DNA from: Neoceratodus forsteri
Lineage: Eukaryota; Chordata; Ceratodontiformes; Ceratodontidae
Length of the DNA: 64,000 bases
NCBI GenBank assembly: GCA_016271365.2
Contig: CM057456.1
Coordinates: 612,565,501 to 612,629,500 of the forward strand
Direction of reading: 5' to 3'
Shown: piece by piece, positions 49,140-60,049 of the stretch
Layout of the letters: each line of letters opens with the position of its first letter
Numbering within the stretch: the first letter of the stretch is position 1
The notes under the pieces: generated by a model
Seen by the model: the letters and a program-made list of their open reading frames with translations, nothing else
What the model was told of the DNA's origin: nothing
The model's database searches: none
Translations under genes and position numbers: made by a program

Positions 49140-51250
49140 GCACGATGAAGCCATGGAAGCTGAGATTCAAATTGTGAGTGCTATGTAGGCAGCACAACAT
49201 GGCTGGATGTGGACTTTGGCTTTCGATGCCCCCTTCCCCCCTTCCACCAACCATTAGGAAGCACAGGCTTACCCTTTCCTGGCCTTCAGAGCAGGAATCC
49301 AGAACCCAAGCCTAGGGACCGCAAGCAGGCCTCAGCTGCTGCTGGGTCTGCATCGCAGCTAACGGCCCTTGAGAGGAAAGTGCAGGCCCCTGCAGCAGGA
49401 CAGAGGACGGTCATTCTCAGAGGGATTCCAGGAGACATGCATGGCCCTCCAGACCCTGTCAGAGAGCCTTGGCCACCATGGAAAGAAACACGCACGACAC
49501 CGGCACAGCTCATGAGAACAGGAGAGACTGTAGTTCCAACCAGTCAACTTCCCTGACCGCTCAACGATGGTTAAGACTCCCTTGCTCCAGGCGAAGTCTG
49601 AGAGCTCCTCGGTACCATCGGGCTTGCTGACCCCAACTCTTGTCAAGTAGGCTGTGAAGCTTTTCCTTGAGCCTGTCGCATGTGATTGAGGATTCGATCT
49701 GCCAGACCCGGGTTCTGACAGCCCTCATGCAAGAGGACGTGACCCAATCAGCATCCCCGACTGGCTCACCTCATAAGCAGCCTCCACTGGCAGTCGAGCC
49801 TTCGAAGCCTCTCTTGCTAAATGTGGCGAGGTATGTGGATAACCATGACCAGCTGGAAGGCTCTCCTTGACATCGACTGTCTAGTCAATGACTGAGGTGA
49901 TCCTGCTCAACCAAGGGGTGTCACTGCTGATGCTCCTCAACCTCCTCATCCTCATTTGAGTAGTGGTAGCAGTGAAAGATGCGCTGGTGCTGTAAGGAGC
50001 TTCTTTGGCAACAGTGTACCACTGTGGCGTGGGGTAGGGCTCTACCCCCTGGACCTTCAGTCACCTAGCGGCACCTGCCAATTATGCCCCGGCCCATGCA
50101 GCATGAGTACTTCCACCAACTGCTTCTCCACCCCAAGGATGAGGCCGGCTCAACCGTAGCCGAAGGTGGGTGCTCCAGCCAAGGAGGTCCCATCGACAAT
50201 CAGTCTGCAGGCCGGTTGTTGGTGGAGGTCACTCAATCCGGGGATACTCAGGTGGTCTGTGGCAAGAAACTATCATGGGCCATTTTCGGTGTGTCCTCGG
50301 ACAATTCAGATCGCTAGTCCATGGCCTCCTCTAGGACTCATGTTCTCGACTGGGGCTCTGTCGGCAGCTGACCGCTGACTACGGGCCAGTGTCATTCAGG
50401 GCTCTTATCTGGCTAATATCAGAGTTCATGAATGTCCCTCTGGAGCCTGTGCGGAAAAGGACCACGTACCCTTTCAAGGACATATTATACGGGGACCAAT
50501 CCTCAGGGGTTGCCTTTTCCATCGCTGAGGCCGTATTAGGACCGGCCCTGGAGCTCTGGCAGGGTCCAGCATCCTCCACCCATAAGGTTCACAAAATTGC
50601 GGTCCCTACCAGGTCCCTTTCCGGATTCTAAGAACACCCCTTCAGCTGAAGGACTGATCTCTGGAAGGGGGCCAAGGAGATGTGGACAAGCCTCCAGACA
50701 AGGAGTCCAGAAAGACTGATCATGCCGCTAAAAAAGTGTATTCTGCGGCATCCTTGGGTCTCAATCAGGTGAGTTACTCCAGCATAATGGCCAACTTCGG
50801 TCGCTCCCTGTTGAGAGTCCTCTAAATCCTCCGTCACCTCCCTGCTGACCAGCAGTTGCCGGTGAAGTTGGTCAAGGATCAAGGCTAACACCAGCTTCAC
50901 ATGGCCTTGGACATGGGCCACTCCTACTCCCGTGCCTGGACAGAAGCTGTCTCCATGAGTCACAGGGCCTGGCTGCATATGTCCACCATTACAGCTGATG
51001 TCCCTTTCTAAGGCACTGACCTCTTCGACCCTCGGGTGGAGGGACATCTCACCCGCACAGAGAAGTGCAACACCACCTTTCATTCTGTGGTGTCGTCCCA
51101 GAAGGACCAGAAACAAAAGCCTAAAACAAACGCTTTTCAGGATCGGCCTTTTTAGCCACAGCCTCCTTGGCAGCAACCCCAGCAAGCACAGTACCAGACC
51201 TGGCATCCGAAACTCAAGTTCAGGAGCCAGGGCATCAAAGAGGTGGAGGC
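49140..51250 (+). pseudogene. E12 gag
   Basis: Plus-strand beta gag. KPRDRKQASAAAGSASQLTALERK (49300-49380) matches the E6 SKEARLAVSAAAGSADQLEQ block. FRALIWLISEFMNVPLEPVRKRTTYPFKD (50395-50480) matches the E6 RLISESTGMKLEPVSKRARYP block. SSLGL-like codons at about 50750 and a SLGTDLFDPRVEGHLTRTEKCNTTF-like block at 51000-51090 match the C-terminus. No knuckle motif can be read at the N-terminus. Stops and frame changes every 100-250 bases. Confidence 0.8.
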
Positions 51251-51449
51251 AGGGGTAGTGCGGCCCCTCTGCCACTGCGGCTGGTGCCTCCTCAAAAGCT
51301 GCACAGTGAAGGGTTGTGGGGGGTCATCCCTCCACCCATCCCCATCTGTGCTCCCAGTCAGGGGTCAGTTATGCCACTTCTTACTGCATTGGTCTGCTAT
51401 CAAAATGGGCAAGTCTGTGCTAGAAGTGATAGGCAGAATGCTGCCTCTG

Positions 51450-52270
51450 GACTTCGAGGCTCTCCCGCCTTATCAACTCCACGCTCCTTGGAAGCCCAGG
51501 GTGTCACATGACACGCTGTCCTCATTTTGGGAGGACACTGCTCAGCTCCTTGTGAAAGGAGCCATGGCCCACGTCCCGGATGTCCTGGCCACTCAGGGTT
51601 ACATGTCCAAGTACTTCCTGGTTCCAGTACAGAAGTGGGGGCTTGCGCTCATACAGGATCAGCACAATCTAAATTGGTTCATTCGGATGAGCTAGTTCTG
51701 GACGGTCACACTGAATCAGATCATTCCATCTCTGGAGCAGGCCACGTGGTTTTGCTCCCTGGACTTTCAGGATGCATTCTTCCACATCCTAGGCTGTCTA
51801 TCCCATTGCTGGTACCTCCAGTACCGCATCGGATACTGTATCAGTTCCAGGTCATGCCCTTCGGTTTCTTGTCTGCGCCTTCCGTCTTCACTAAGTGGTG
51901 GCAGCCTTCCTGTTGTGCATGAGCACCAGGATGTATCCTTACCTGGATGGCTGGCTGCTGGCCGGGCCTTCCAAGAGACCATCTTGAGGTTCAGAGATCT
52001 GGCTCTCCAAATCTGCAGAACTTGGGCCTGTTGGTCAATCCAGACAAGTCTGAACTGCTCCCCTAGTAAATATGTTTATCAGGGCAGAACTAGACTCCCA
52101 GCGGGCCAAGGCCTGCTTCCCTGCAAATCAGGCACTGGATCTTACCTCTTTTCCCGATCATTTCAGGTTGGGCTCTGGCGCCCTGCTTGGGATTTCCTGC
52201 AGCTGCTGGGGTACATGGTATCCTGCACCAGCGTGATCCATAGGGCCATCAGAGGTCCCAATGCCTAGGC
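51450..52270 (+). pseudogene. E12 reverse transcriptase
   Basis: GYMSKYFLVPVQKWGLALIQDQHNLNWFIRM (51597-51690) is the fingers segment. LYQFQVMPFGFLSAPSVFTK (51835-51895) is the palm entry. YPYLDGWLLAGP (51930-51965) is the catalytic box with the second Asp changed to Gly. SLNCSPSKYVYQGRTRLP follows. The first catalytic Asp region (DFQDAFFHI) is readable at 51765-51790 in a shifted frame. Dead by motif and by frame. Confidence 0.82.
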
Positions 52271-52329
52271 CATTTGGACCAACCAGTTACAGTGACCTGG
52301 CTGATGTGGGACACCAGCCAGTGGTGTCT

Positions 52330-53060
52330 CGTCCCAGAACACCTGTAGGGAGGAAGAAATCCCATTTCTCTGCCCAAAGCCGACCATCACGCTTATGAAA
52401 AATGCATCTCTGGTGGGGAGCACACCTGAAGGACCACAAAGCCCAGGGGTTCTGGTTGTCCTGTCACCACAGAAACCTGCTGGAGGTCTGTGCAGTGCGG
52501 CAGGGGTCAGGTTGTGCAGGTTCAGGCGGACAACACCACAACCATGTTCTAACTGAATAGGCAGGGTGGAACACACTCCCTTCCCCTGTGTTGGGAGGCC
52601 TTCTGAACCTGGACCCTTGTGTGGCCCCTGGGGCAGATTCCCTAGTGATCCATGCTGCAGGAGTTCACAAGCAGCTGGCAAATGCTCTCAGCCAGGGAGG
52701 AAAGATGTCATACGAGTGGTCCTCGAGTCAGGAGGTGGTTAACCGCCTGTTCTCCCTGTGGGGCACTTCTCTGTTGGATCTGTCTGCCTTCTGAGAGAAA
52801 GCCAAACTAAGGCAGTTTATGTCCCCCCTCCACCCACCCAAACAGTCTGGAACACTGTTGGGGGATGCCTTTGCAAGGCCTTGGACCCCAGGCCTCATGC
52901 ATGCCTTCCCTCCCATCATCTTGATTCACAAGGTTGTGGTTAAGGCCTGGAATGACGACGTACAGATGATCTTGACAGCTGCAAACTGGTCCAGACAGTT
53001 CTGGTACACTGATCTCCAGCCACAGCAGCAGATCTCCGTGGCAGCTGCCTCTATGCCTGG
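52330..53060 (+). pseudogene. E12 RNase H and MT-like remnant
   Basis: Codons for VQVQADNTTTMF and LNRQGGTHSLPLCWEAF (52510-52600) match the RNase H TDN box, with TDN as ADN. DSLVIHAAGVHKQLANALSQGG (52640-52705) replaces the usual NTLADALSRI, losing the last Asp. MT-like: SLWGTSLLDLSAF, MHAFPPIILIHKVVVKAWNDDVQMILTAANWSRQFWYTDL (52890-53020), with AFPPI again rather than NPPY. Several stops. Confidence 0.78.
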
Positions 53061-54140
53061 ATCTGCTGACCAAATAGAGGATGGTCCTGCATCCATACCG
53101 GACATCCCTGCAATTCTTAGCCTGGTTTCTGAGCTGCTACTGTTCCATGCCTTGGGTCTCCTGGAAGATGTGCCCCACGCTGTGAAGGCCTCCCAAAAGG
53201 AGTCAATTTGCAACTGCTATGCATTTAAGTGGAAGAGATTCTCCATGTGATGCCAAGTCAAAGAGCTTGATCCCCTTGCCTGCCCTATTGCGAGCATCTT
53301 GGGAGAACCTCTGGTCCTTCTCTCAGCTGGGACTGTGAGTGATGACCCTTAAGATGCACCTGGCAGCCTTCTCTGCTTACTGGGTGAGGGCTGGTAAGCC
53401 AACTTGTCCATAAGGTGGTTGGGCAATTTTTGAAAGGCCTGGACCACTTGTCCACGCTGGTGCGTGAACCATCACCACCATGAGACCTACTGCTGGTTCT
53501 GGCTATGCTCATGGGCAATCCATCTGAGGATATGCAAAAGTGTGAGATGTCACACCTGTCATGGAAGACAGCCTTCCTAATAGCCAATACGTCAGCAGAA
53601 GGACTGGTGGGCTCCAGGCGCTCCTGGTGGAGTCTCCTTATCTGGTCTTCCACAAGGACAATGTCTTCCTTCGCCCCCACCCAAAGGCATTATCGGATTT
53701 TCACCGTAACCAGGTGAAAAACCTTATGTTATACTTCATCAACTCACCTTCGAAGCTAGACTGTAGGCTCCATACTTCAAACCTACTATAAGATGCGTAC
53801 AACTGGAGTTCGGGGTGAGGCGTACTAGGTGTCTAACATATGCTGAAGCTATGCCTGACAGACCGCAACAAAGTGGACAACTGGTAGGTGGATCACGTCC
53901 TGCACTAACATCTACTATAGGTTGGCTAGTAGGAAGCCTCCTGTAGGGCTCAGGGCTCATTTCACCAGACATACTGCTACCTCAGTGGCTGCCTCTAGGG
54001 ACACCCATATCCCAGAAATCTGAAGGGCTGCTACTTGAAGGACTATACACACCTTCATTTTCTATCACTGCTTCAACCTAGAGTCCCATCAGGATGCTGC
54101 TTTTGGGACCTCTGTTCTCCAGTATCTGTTCGCTAAATAA
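53061..54140 (+). pseudogene. E12 tyrosine recombinase
   Basis: Core-binding HALGLLEDVPHAVKASQKESICNCYAFKWKRFSM (53145-53249). GGLQALLVESPYLVFHKDNVFLRPHPKALSDFHRNQ (53600-53715) covers the first Arg region, but the SARR box is damaged. RAHFTRHTATSVAA (53950-53990) gives HxxR. FYHCFNLES (about 54058-54085) aligns with THYHIDLES of E6, so the nucleophilic tyrosine is cysteine. Ends at TAA 54138-54140 (LQYLFAK). Confidence 0.8.
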
Positions 54141-54184
54141 GGGTATGTGCATTGCCCCCTCCTCCCAGAGAAGTACTGCAAGTC

Positions 54185-54300
54185 TGAGTGTGTGTGGATA
54201 GTGAACTATAGACATGCCAATAGAAAGACAGGTTACTCACCTGTAACCGTTGTTTTAGGAGTTCTATACAGTTCACATCCACACAACCCACCCAGCCTCC
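54185..54300. repeat. E12 internal complementary region
   Basis: GTGTGGATAGTGAACTATAG mirrors the left end. CAGGTTACTCACCTGTAACC through CATCCACAC mirrors the right end (GGTTACAAGTGAGCAATC). Confidence 0.82.
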
Positions 54301-54344
54301 CCTGGGCAAGTGGCACATGAATCCCTGCTTCCAGTGTGCAAAGA

Positions 54345-54509
54345 TCAGATGTCACAAGATGGAATCGGGGAATATACCGCCCGGGTGGTGAGAGGAGTTT
54401 AACTTAAAACACGTCTGATAGAAAGCCTGCCCCAGTGGAACTCCCAGAGTGTGTATGTGAACTGTACAACACTCCTGGAACAACGGTTACAAGTGAGCAA
54501 TCTATCTTT
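54345..54509. repeat. E12 right terminal repeat
   Basis: GGAATATACCGCCCGGGTGG, AGAGGAGTTTAACTT and GTGGAACTCCCAGAGTGTG complement 48890-49010. Outer arm CAACGGTTACAAGTGAGC. Confidence 0.82.
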
Positions 54510-54870
54510 ACTGCCTTTTGTGAAATGAACTCTTCTGTAGCTGGAAGATTTTACAGGGCTAGAAATTAACATTTTTAAAACCAAGCCATACAAGTTAGCT
54601 GGTAAAATGAGAAAGCAGCTTTCTATGAATTAACTGCTTGATCCCTTCCATTTTCAATGCAAACCTCCTTTGGAAAATGACAGATCTAAGCAGATCATTT
54701 AACGTCTACCTATATGTAAATGAGGTTACAATGGAAAAGAAAAACCTATGCATTACAGCTCTAATGTTTCAATTTCACGCCCTGGTTCACTGCAAGCACA
54801 TTTCACTTGTGTAGACCAGAGATATCTACTGTACTGTAATGCTGTGTGCCAAGTCTTGGATTACTATTGA
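54510..54870 (-). other. KBTBD2 proximal 3' UTR / host sequence
   Basis: Unique-looking sequence between the right end of E12 and the KBTBD2 stop codon. No DIRS match and no AATAAA or ATTAAA in KBTBD2 orientation was seen, so the natural poly-A site is probably further downstream, now separated by E12. Confidence 0.6.
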
Positions 54871-56401
54871 CTATACAGGTGGTAGGGTAACCATTTCGCC
54901 ATCTAACTCAAACTCATCAGACCCATCAGGTGGGAACAGATACGTTGGTGGTTTCCAAGGAGATTCCTCAAGGCAGGATGGGTAAAGCTTTCCCACAGCA
55001 CATCGAAAGTCTTTTCCTAGGTCCCAGAGGACACGCTCTGAAATTGGCTGCCTCAAGAACCACTGATCCCGTTCCATGTCATACTGATAAATTGCGTACT
55101 TGGCCCTTTCATTCATATGAGTCTCTCTCATAAAGATGCACAAAGAATTTGAGATCACAACAGCCCGGACACAAGGATCAGAGTATCTTTTGGCAGGGAT
55201 GTTAGCTGTCACTTTCCACTCATTCTTGTTCACATCGTATATTTCCACTGTTACAGCAGATCCATCTATGGTGCTAGTTGGAAGCCTCATGCCTGAATTG
55301 CTACCAATATGCAAACCACCAATATAAAAGATTTTATCTTCCAAAGCTGCAGCTGAAGCAAAGCATCTGCTTGTCTGACGCATAGCCATTTCTACCCAAG
55401 TATCTGCTCTTGGGAAGTAACAATACATTAGGTTGTGTGCCATTACATATATGCAGTCATGGACCACCACTGCAGCATTCCACTGCCATGCACAGGGCAA
55501 TGCGCTCACCATCGTCCACTCATCTTTCTCACAGTCATACTTCTCCACAGTCCTTTTGTTAAGTTCCCCACCCACGCCGTCTCCTCCAATTGCATAGATA
55601 CACCCTTCACAGCAGACCAAGGAAGGCTTTATACGAGCACACAACATTGGGGTCTTTGGAAACCAAGTATTCTGCTGTGCATCAAACCAATAGAAGTAGT
55701 TCACAGTTCTAAATGCAACTTGAAGCTTGTTTGTTTTACTGTGATTGGTTTTTGCATTTTTCAGAGGGGCCTGTCCACCAGCTATATAAATGTCATTGTC
55801 GGGAGTCACGACTGTCCCGACTTTTTGTAAGTCCCCTGGAGGTTTGCAAAGCTTGTAAACCTTTTCTGCCTGAGGGCTGTAACAGACAGAAGAAGAATCA
55901 GGATTTTCAGAAGCAGCTTCAATGACTATAATCATTTCTTCTTTAGTCATGCCAAGTCTTGGTTTGAAGAACTTTGGCATCGATTTATAAAGTCCTTGCA
56001 CCACCACTGACTTGTCATTAGGTGGTAAGCCTTGAAACCAGGCTCTCTGTGTTACTTCAGAAAGTGCATCAATTCTAATTTGGCTAAGGACAGAGGACAG
56101 GTATTGGGATCGGGATTTCGGTGTTGTACTCCAACCATAACATGGCAGCCTCTCGCACGGTTTCTTCTTTTTCGACATTTAAATTGTCACTACTAAGGAT
56201 GTCTATCAGCAGATCGTGTGACAGCTGCAGGAAAGCATCCTGGCGGTACACAGTGGTGAACTTGTGTTCCACCATTCTTTTAGCACTCTGCTTTAACTCT
56301 TCACAGCTAAACAGATCAGCAAAACTCAATAATCGAACACAGTTTTCAGCGTTGACTTTCTTAATTAAATACTCTCGACACTGCTGTAGCACATCTTCTA
56401 C
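54871..56401 (-). CDS. KBTBD2: KBTBD2, last coding exon (BACK and Kelch domains), one-base frameshift
   Basis: Kelch repeat and BTB domain-containing 2 is a CUL3 ubiquitin-ligase substrate adaptor known to control p85-alpha (PIK3R1) turnover in insulin signalling. This exon holds the part after the BTB domain. The BACK domain spans 56401-56120 ([47 protein letters not shown]). The Kelch region spans 55950-54900 ([41 protein letters not shown]). The C-terminus [13 protein letters not shown] ends at a TAG stop, 54871-54873. LEYNTE and SRSQYLSSV are in different frames because of one extra base in TTT 56116-56118. Everything else is conserved, so a sequencing error is likely. BTB and N-terminal exons are not in the window. 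Confidence 0.93.
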
Positions 56402-56425
56402 CTGTAGGTGAAAAGATAAGAAAAT
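56402..56425 (-). other. KBTBD2 3' splice site (intron acceptor)
   Basis: On the minus strand a pyrimidine-rich run (CTTATCTTTTCACCTACAG) ends in AG directly before GTAGAAGATGTG, which continues the BTB-BACK linker in frame. It marks a spliced gene, not a retrocopy. Confidence 0.88.
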
Positions 56426-57074
56426 CAGTTTGAGACAGACATGCATGTTTGTTAAAACTGTTAGTCAATAACAATAAACAGAAAAACAAAACACAGCTGC
56501 CCTGCATCACACTGTCATCCAGACTTCATAGCGGCCAATCAAAACAAAAACAAGAGCGAGTGCACACTAATAGACAGAGTGAGCCAACAATTAGATTCAT
56601 GTTTTTAATGTTTGAGATGCAAATGTAACAACAAAAGCACCATCTGGTGTGCACCCCCTCCTTTGTTTTTGCCATGGCCAATCACAATGTTTTGTGGAGA
56701 AGCTTACAAAACCTATTAAGCAACTGCCTGCTATGCAGTGCAGGTATTAACTAGATGGAGGTGTTCACAGAGCATACACATATTCTATTTGCCTGACTCC
56801 AAATCCAATTAATTCAACTCACTGAAGGACTATAAAGCTTTAAAGATGGGCTCTAGGCACCAAGGAAGAACGATCCCAGGTGGCATTACTAGATCTCAAT
56901 TACCCAACATTACAGAATAAAACCATTTCAAACTAGCAGCTAATATTCAGTAAACTTCAGAGTCTCAAGCTGTAGCTTTGCCCCAAAACAGCATTTTGAT
57001 GATATTAACAGAGGATCAGGGTTAACAGAATGTTTAATTTAAAGTGCAGTAGACTGGGGAGGAGGCTGCTTATG
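56426..57074 (-). other. KBTBD2 intron, host sequence
   Basis: AT-rich sequence with no BTB-domain exon, no DIRS match and no other coding signal. Nothing recognisable. Confidence 0.65.
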
Positions 57075-57680
57075 GAAAGGTTACTCACCGTACAGTGCCT
57101 TGACCTAAAGAACATATGTGGACTTTTTGCATATAAAGATCCATTCACAAGTCTCAGCATGCAGCCCGAGTTAGCATTCTCACAGTCCTCGATTCTGCCG
57201 GGTATCTGATGTCCCATGTGCGACAGACGTACATATGTTAATAGCCACCAAACAAGGTGTTTAAACTCAGAGATGGCCATATGCACCAAAAGGCTAGACA
57301 ATGAGTTACTCTTTTTACCGAGTTCTATGAATGGAGTTTTAAAGCATTCACCAACAGCAGGATTAAGACCAGCCCAACAATCATGCGCAGAGTCAGAAGG
57401 GGCGAAGAGAATAATGCAACAGACTTGCTACGCGGTGCCACACCAAGAAGCTGAAAAGTAAGGGTCCACCATACCATGGGGGGAGGTATGGCTCTATAGA
57501 AATCCTCAAAAATCTACGGTCAATGGTGACAAACTGATTTCCATAAAGCCATTAATACATGGGTTGATTATCAAGCAGTATCAACCCCAACTGATAGCAC
57601 AGGACACATACAACAGTGGACCTGGGGCAAAAGAAACAAAAAGATGATCGCAGCTACAGAAATCATTAGTTTGGTGTGTG
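57075..57680 (-). other. E13 terminal region with missing YR C-terminus
   Basis: Contains a DIRS-like outer arm then about 500 bases where the YR HxxR and tyrosine should be. They are not found, so a deletion or replacement has removed them. No ICR halves could be paired here. Confidence 0.5.
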
Positions 57681-58370
57681 TACACCGAAGGATCCGATGG
57701 ACGTCCATGGTGTGCAAGAGTGCCTGGCCTCTGTTCGAAGGGGACAGAAAGTAAACTGGAAGCTCTACAGATTGGTTCAGTGTGGCTTCTGACACCACCT
57801 TGGGTAGAAACTTAGGATTTGTCCTGAGGACCACCCGGTCAGTGTGGAAAATAAGATAAGGCTCTTTACAAACCACAGCGTGAAGCTCCGAACTCCTTCG
57901 AACTGAGATAATGGCAACTAAAAATAATGTCTTCCAGGAAAGGACGCGCAAGTCACAGCTCATGGCCGGTTCAAACAGGGGAAGAGTGAGCTTCTCTAAC
58001 ACAAAGTTCAAATCCCAAGGTGAGGTTGGGCTGCAGAGTTTTTGAGACCTCCAACTGAGCCACGGGTTTACCATCCACCAGCTCATGGTACGCAAAAATT
58101 GCCGAAACATGGACCTTCAAGAAAGAATATGACAGATCTGAGTCTGACAGATGAAGGAGGTATTCCATGACTTGTGGGGCAGAACAAGAAAAGGGGTTCC
58201 ACTTCTTGGAGGTTGCCCAGATGGAAAAACTTTTCCACTTCATGGAATGAGTGGAACGAGTGGAGGGTTTTCTAGCCTCTAAAAGAACCTGAGCTACTCG
58301 GGAGGAGACCCCAAAGAGAGAAATCGCTATGTCTGCAGGAGCCACGCATGAAGATGCAGGGTCCTGAACC
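57680..58370 (-). pseudogene. E13 tyrosine recombinase, N-terminal two thirds
   Basis: Core-binding GVSSRVAQVLLEARKPSTRSTHSMKWKSFSIWATSK (58200-58300) and QVMEYLLHLSDSDLSYSFLKVHVSAI. Catalytic VLSWKTLFLVAIISVRRSSELHAVVCKEPYLIFHTDRVVLRTNPKFL (57800-57950) with the first Arg kept. After HTMDVHRILR (57680) the reading departs from the family. HxxR and Tyr are absent. Confidence 0.82.
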
Positions 58371-59465
58371 CCGTATGAACAAAGCGACCGTGATCCAGAG
58401 TCAAGAGGTCGTGGGTCACTGGAAGTGGAACCAGTGGTTCACTCGATAGCTGCTGTAGTAGCGGGAACCAAATTTGTCTCAGCCAGAGAAAGGCGATGAG
58501 AATCATCATCGCCTTCTCTGCCTGAAGCTTGAAAGGACCCTCTGGAGAATGGGAAACGGATGGAAGGCATACAAAAATGTCCCTGTTCAGGAGAGAGACA
58601 GCGTGTCGTGCCAGAAAACACCATGCGCTGGAATGAGTGAGCAAAAACTGGGAAGCTTTGCGTTGTGTTGGGAGGTGAAAATATCTCTTTCCGAACGCCC
58701 CTATCTTAGGAAGAGAGATTCTGCCACTTCATTATTTAATTCCCATTCAAGAGTTAGGGTCCGAGACCCGCTGAGACTGTCTGCCAGGACATTTTGAATG
58801 CCTGGAACATGCACGGCCACTACGACCAGATTGTGCTGGACCGCCCAGTTCCACACTCACATCGCCTCCCTGCACAGGGGGTATGAGCGGGTTCTTCCTC
58901 ATTTGTTGAGGTACCAAACTACCAACACATTGTCCGTTTGAACCAGAAGTGATTCCTTGGGAAGGAGGGCCTGGAAGGCCTTGAAGGTGTACAAGACCGC
59001 CCTCATCTCGTGATGTGCAATGATGCCTCCAAGCCGGACCACAGTCCTTGAGCTTGGTGCTCCTCTAGATGTGCTCCCCCATTCCATGTTCGATGCATCT
59101 GTAGTTAGGGATGCCAAAGGAGCTGGGCTCCTGAAAGGAAGATCCAAAGAAAGGTTGCAGTGGTCCCTCCACCACAGCAATTCATTGTGAACTGCTGACG
59201 ACACCAGGACTGGATGGCCCAGGTTGTCCAGGAGCTGATCCCACTGCTCCCACAAAGAGCACTGAGTAACTCATATGTGGAGCCTCTTCCAGGGGAATAG
59301 TAGTGATGGAGTCTGCCAACAGGCCAAAAAGGCAGAGGATCTCCCGGGCCAGGATGGTCCTGGATGAAACCACCCACGAAGCCTGACGGATCAGGGTCTT
59401 CACCCTGTCTGGAGGAAGGAAGGCTCTGCGTTGGACCGCATCCAAAACTGCTCCAACATTCTGTG
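58330..59465 (-). pseudogene. E13 RNase H, MT-like segment and RT thumb
   Basis: RT thumb codes GAVLDAVQRRAFLPPDRV (59400-59465). RNase H has SLTTDASNMEWGSTSRG, HHEMRAVLYTFKAFQALLPKESLLVQTDNVLVVWYLNK (58899-59100), where ELRA has become EMRA as in E7. NVLADSLSRS-like codons lie near 58780 in another frame. MT-like ARHAVSLLNRDIFVCLPSVSHSPEG and MMILIAFLWLRQIWFPLLQQLSSE (58440-58620) are very worn. Confidence 0.78.
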
Positions 59466-59751
59466 GTGATTTGCATATGCAGCCCATGATGCTTTGCATT
59501 GTGGGGGCATGTGTGATTTTGTATTTCCTTGAAACTTGGCTTCCCAGCCAAATGCCCTTTGGGGTAAGCCTATTAAGTTCCAAGTTTTCAATAGTAACCC
59601 AAAGAATACAATGTTGCTATTTTGTAGTGCGACAATGTAGCAAGTGAATAATTTTTTTTTTTTTTTTTTTGCCATGTCTGTCAAGTCATGTCATTAGAAA
59701 ATGTATCCATTTTGGCATAAATAGGCTACAGAAATAGCAAACAATGGTCCA
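59466..59751. other. Unidentified insert or host DNA with poly-T tract
   Basis: Not DIRS. TTTGCATATGCAGCCCATGA and AAAGAATACAATGTTGC are distinctive but unrecognised. A run of about 22 T at 59649-59670 could be the poly-A tail of a minus-strand retroposon or a simple repeat. Confidence 0.5.
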
Positions 59752-59807
59752 GGGACCACCCACTTTTATAGGCACAACCCAGGAAGTGAGTTCACGTGGG
59801 TGGTCCC
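59752..59807. repeat. Perfect 11-bp inverted repeat with 34-bp loop
   Basis: GGGACCACCCA at 59752-59762 and TGGGTGGTCCC at 59797-59807. It sits between the unidentified block and the E14 ICR. It could be a terminal repeat remnant or a chance hairpin. Confidence 0.6.
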
Positions 59808-59894
59808 CGGTATGGGAGACTGCTAGAAGAAACTGCCGTGTTAGAGTGCCACCTATCAGGAACTCCCAGAAGTAATGACTTACTGCAAGAGACC

Positions 59895-59990
59895 ATTCCA
59901 TGGAAGATCTACTGTTACAGGTGAGTAACCTGTTTTTCTAGGAGCGTGGATATGTTGTTCATCCACACTCTTTGGCAGACTCCTAGCAGT
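59895..59990. repeat. E14 internal complementary region
   Basis: ACTGTTACAGGTGAGTAACC (left-end mirror) followed by TTCTAGGAGCGTGGATATG and TTCATCCACACTC (right-end mirror), as in E6. Confidence 0.82.
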
Positions 59991-60049
59991 TCTCCAGGAG
60001 AAGGGAGGCAAGGCACACACCCCTACTTAGGGAACACAGATTGCAGAAC

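Larger units (their letters stand above)
48869..54509 (+). mobile_element. E12: old beta-like DIRS element, the only one on the plus strand
   Basis: 5641 bp, left end TTCTAGGGGCGTGG, right end near GAGCAATCTATCTTT. ITRs: GTTCCACTGGAACAGG..CTCCTCCCACCACC (48911-48965) pairs with 54388-54450 in complement. ICR at about 54190-54300. gag, RT, RNase H, MT-like and YR run on the plus strand with many stops and indels. It resembles E6 in every domain but is much more diverged. It lies 361 bases beyond the KBTBD2 stop codon, opposite in orientation to that gene. Confidence 0.88.
57075..59465 (-). mobile_element. E13: decayed gamma-like DIRS element, truncated in RT
   Basis: Starts with a DIRS-type end (AAAGGTTACTCACCGTACAG, 57075). 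YR, MT-like, RNase H and the RT thumb follow on the minus strand. The sequence stops matching at about 59465 inside RT. No clear ICR. It lies in the KBTBD2 intron in sense orientation. Most similar to E7. Confidence 0.75.

Noticed and set aside
48869..54509. Ngaro or PAT type with split direct repeats
   Set aside because: Termini pair as inverted repeats and an ICR is visible, which fits DIRS-1 and not split direct repeats.
55435..55830. A plus-strand gene overlapping KBTBD2
   Set aside because: A 131-codon frame antisense to a conserved exon, with no recognisable domain.
54871..56401. A KBTBD2 retrocopy or another KLHL family gene
   Set aside because: The reading is interrupted at a good splice acceptor and the BTB part is not contiguous, so it is a spliced exon. 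Residues through the Kelch region match KBTBD2 far better than other Kelch-BTB proteins.
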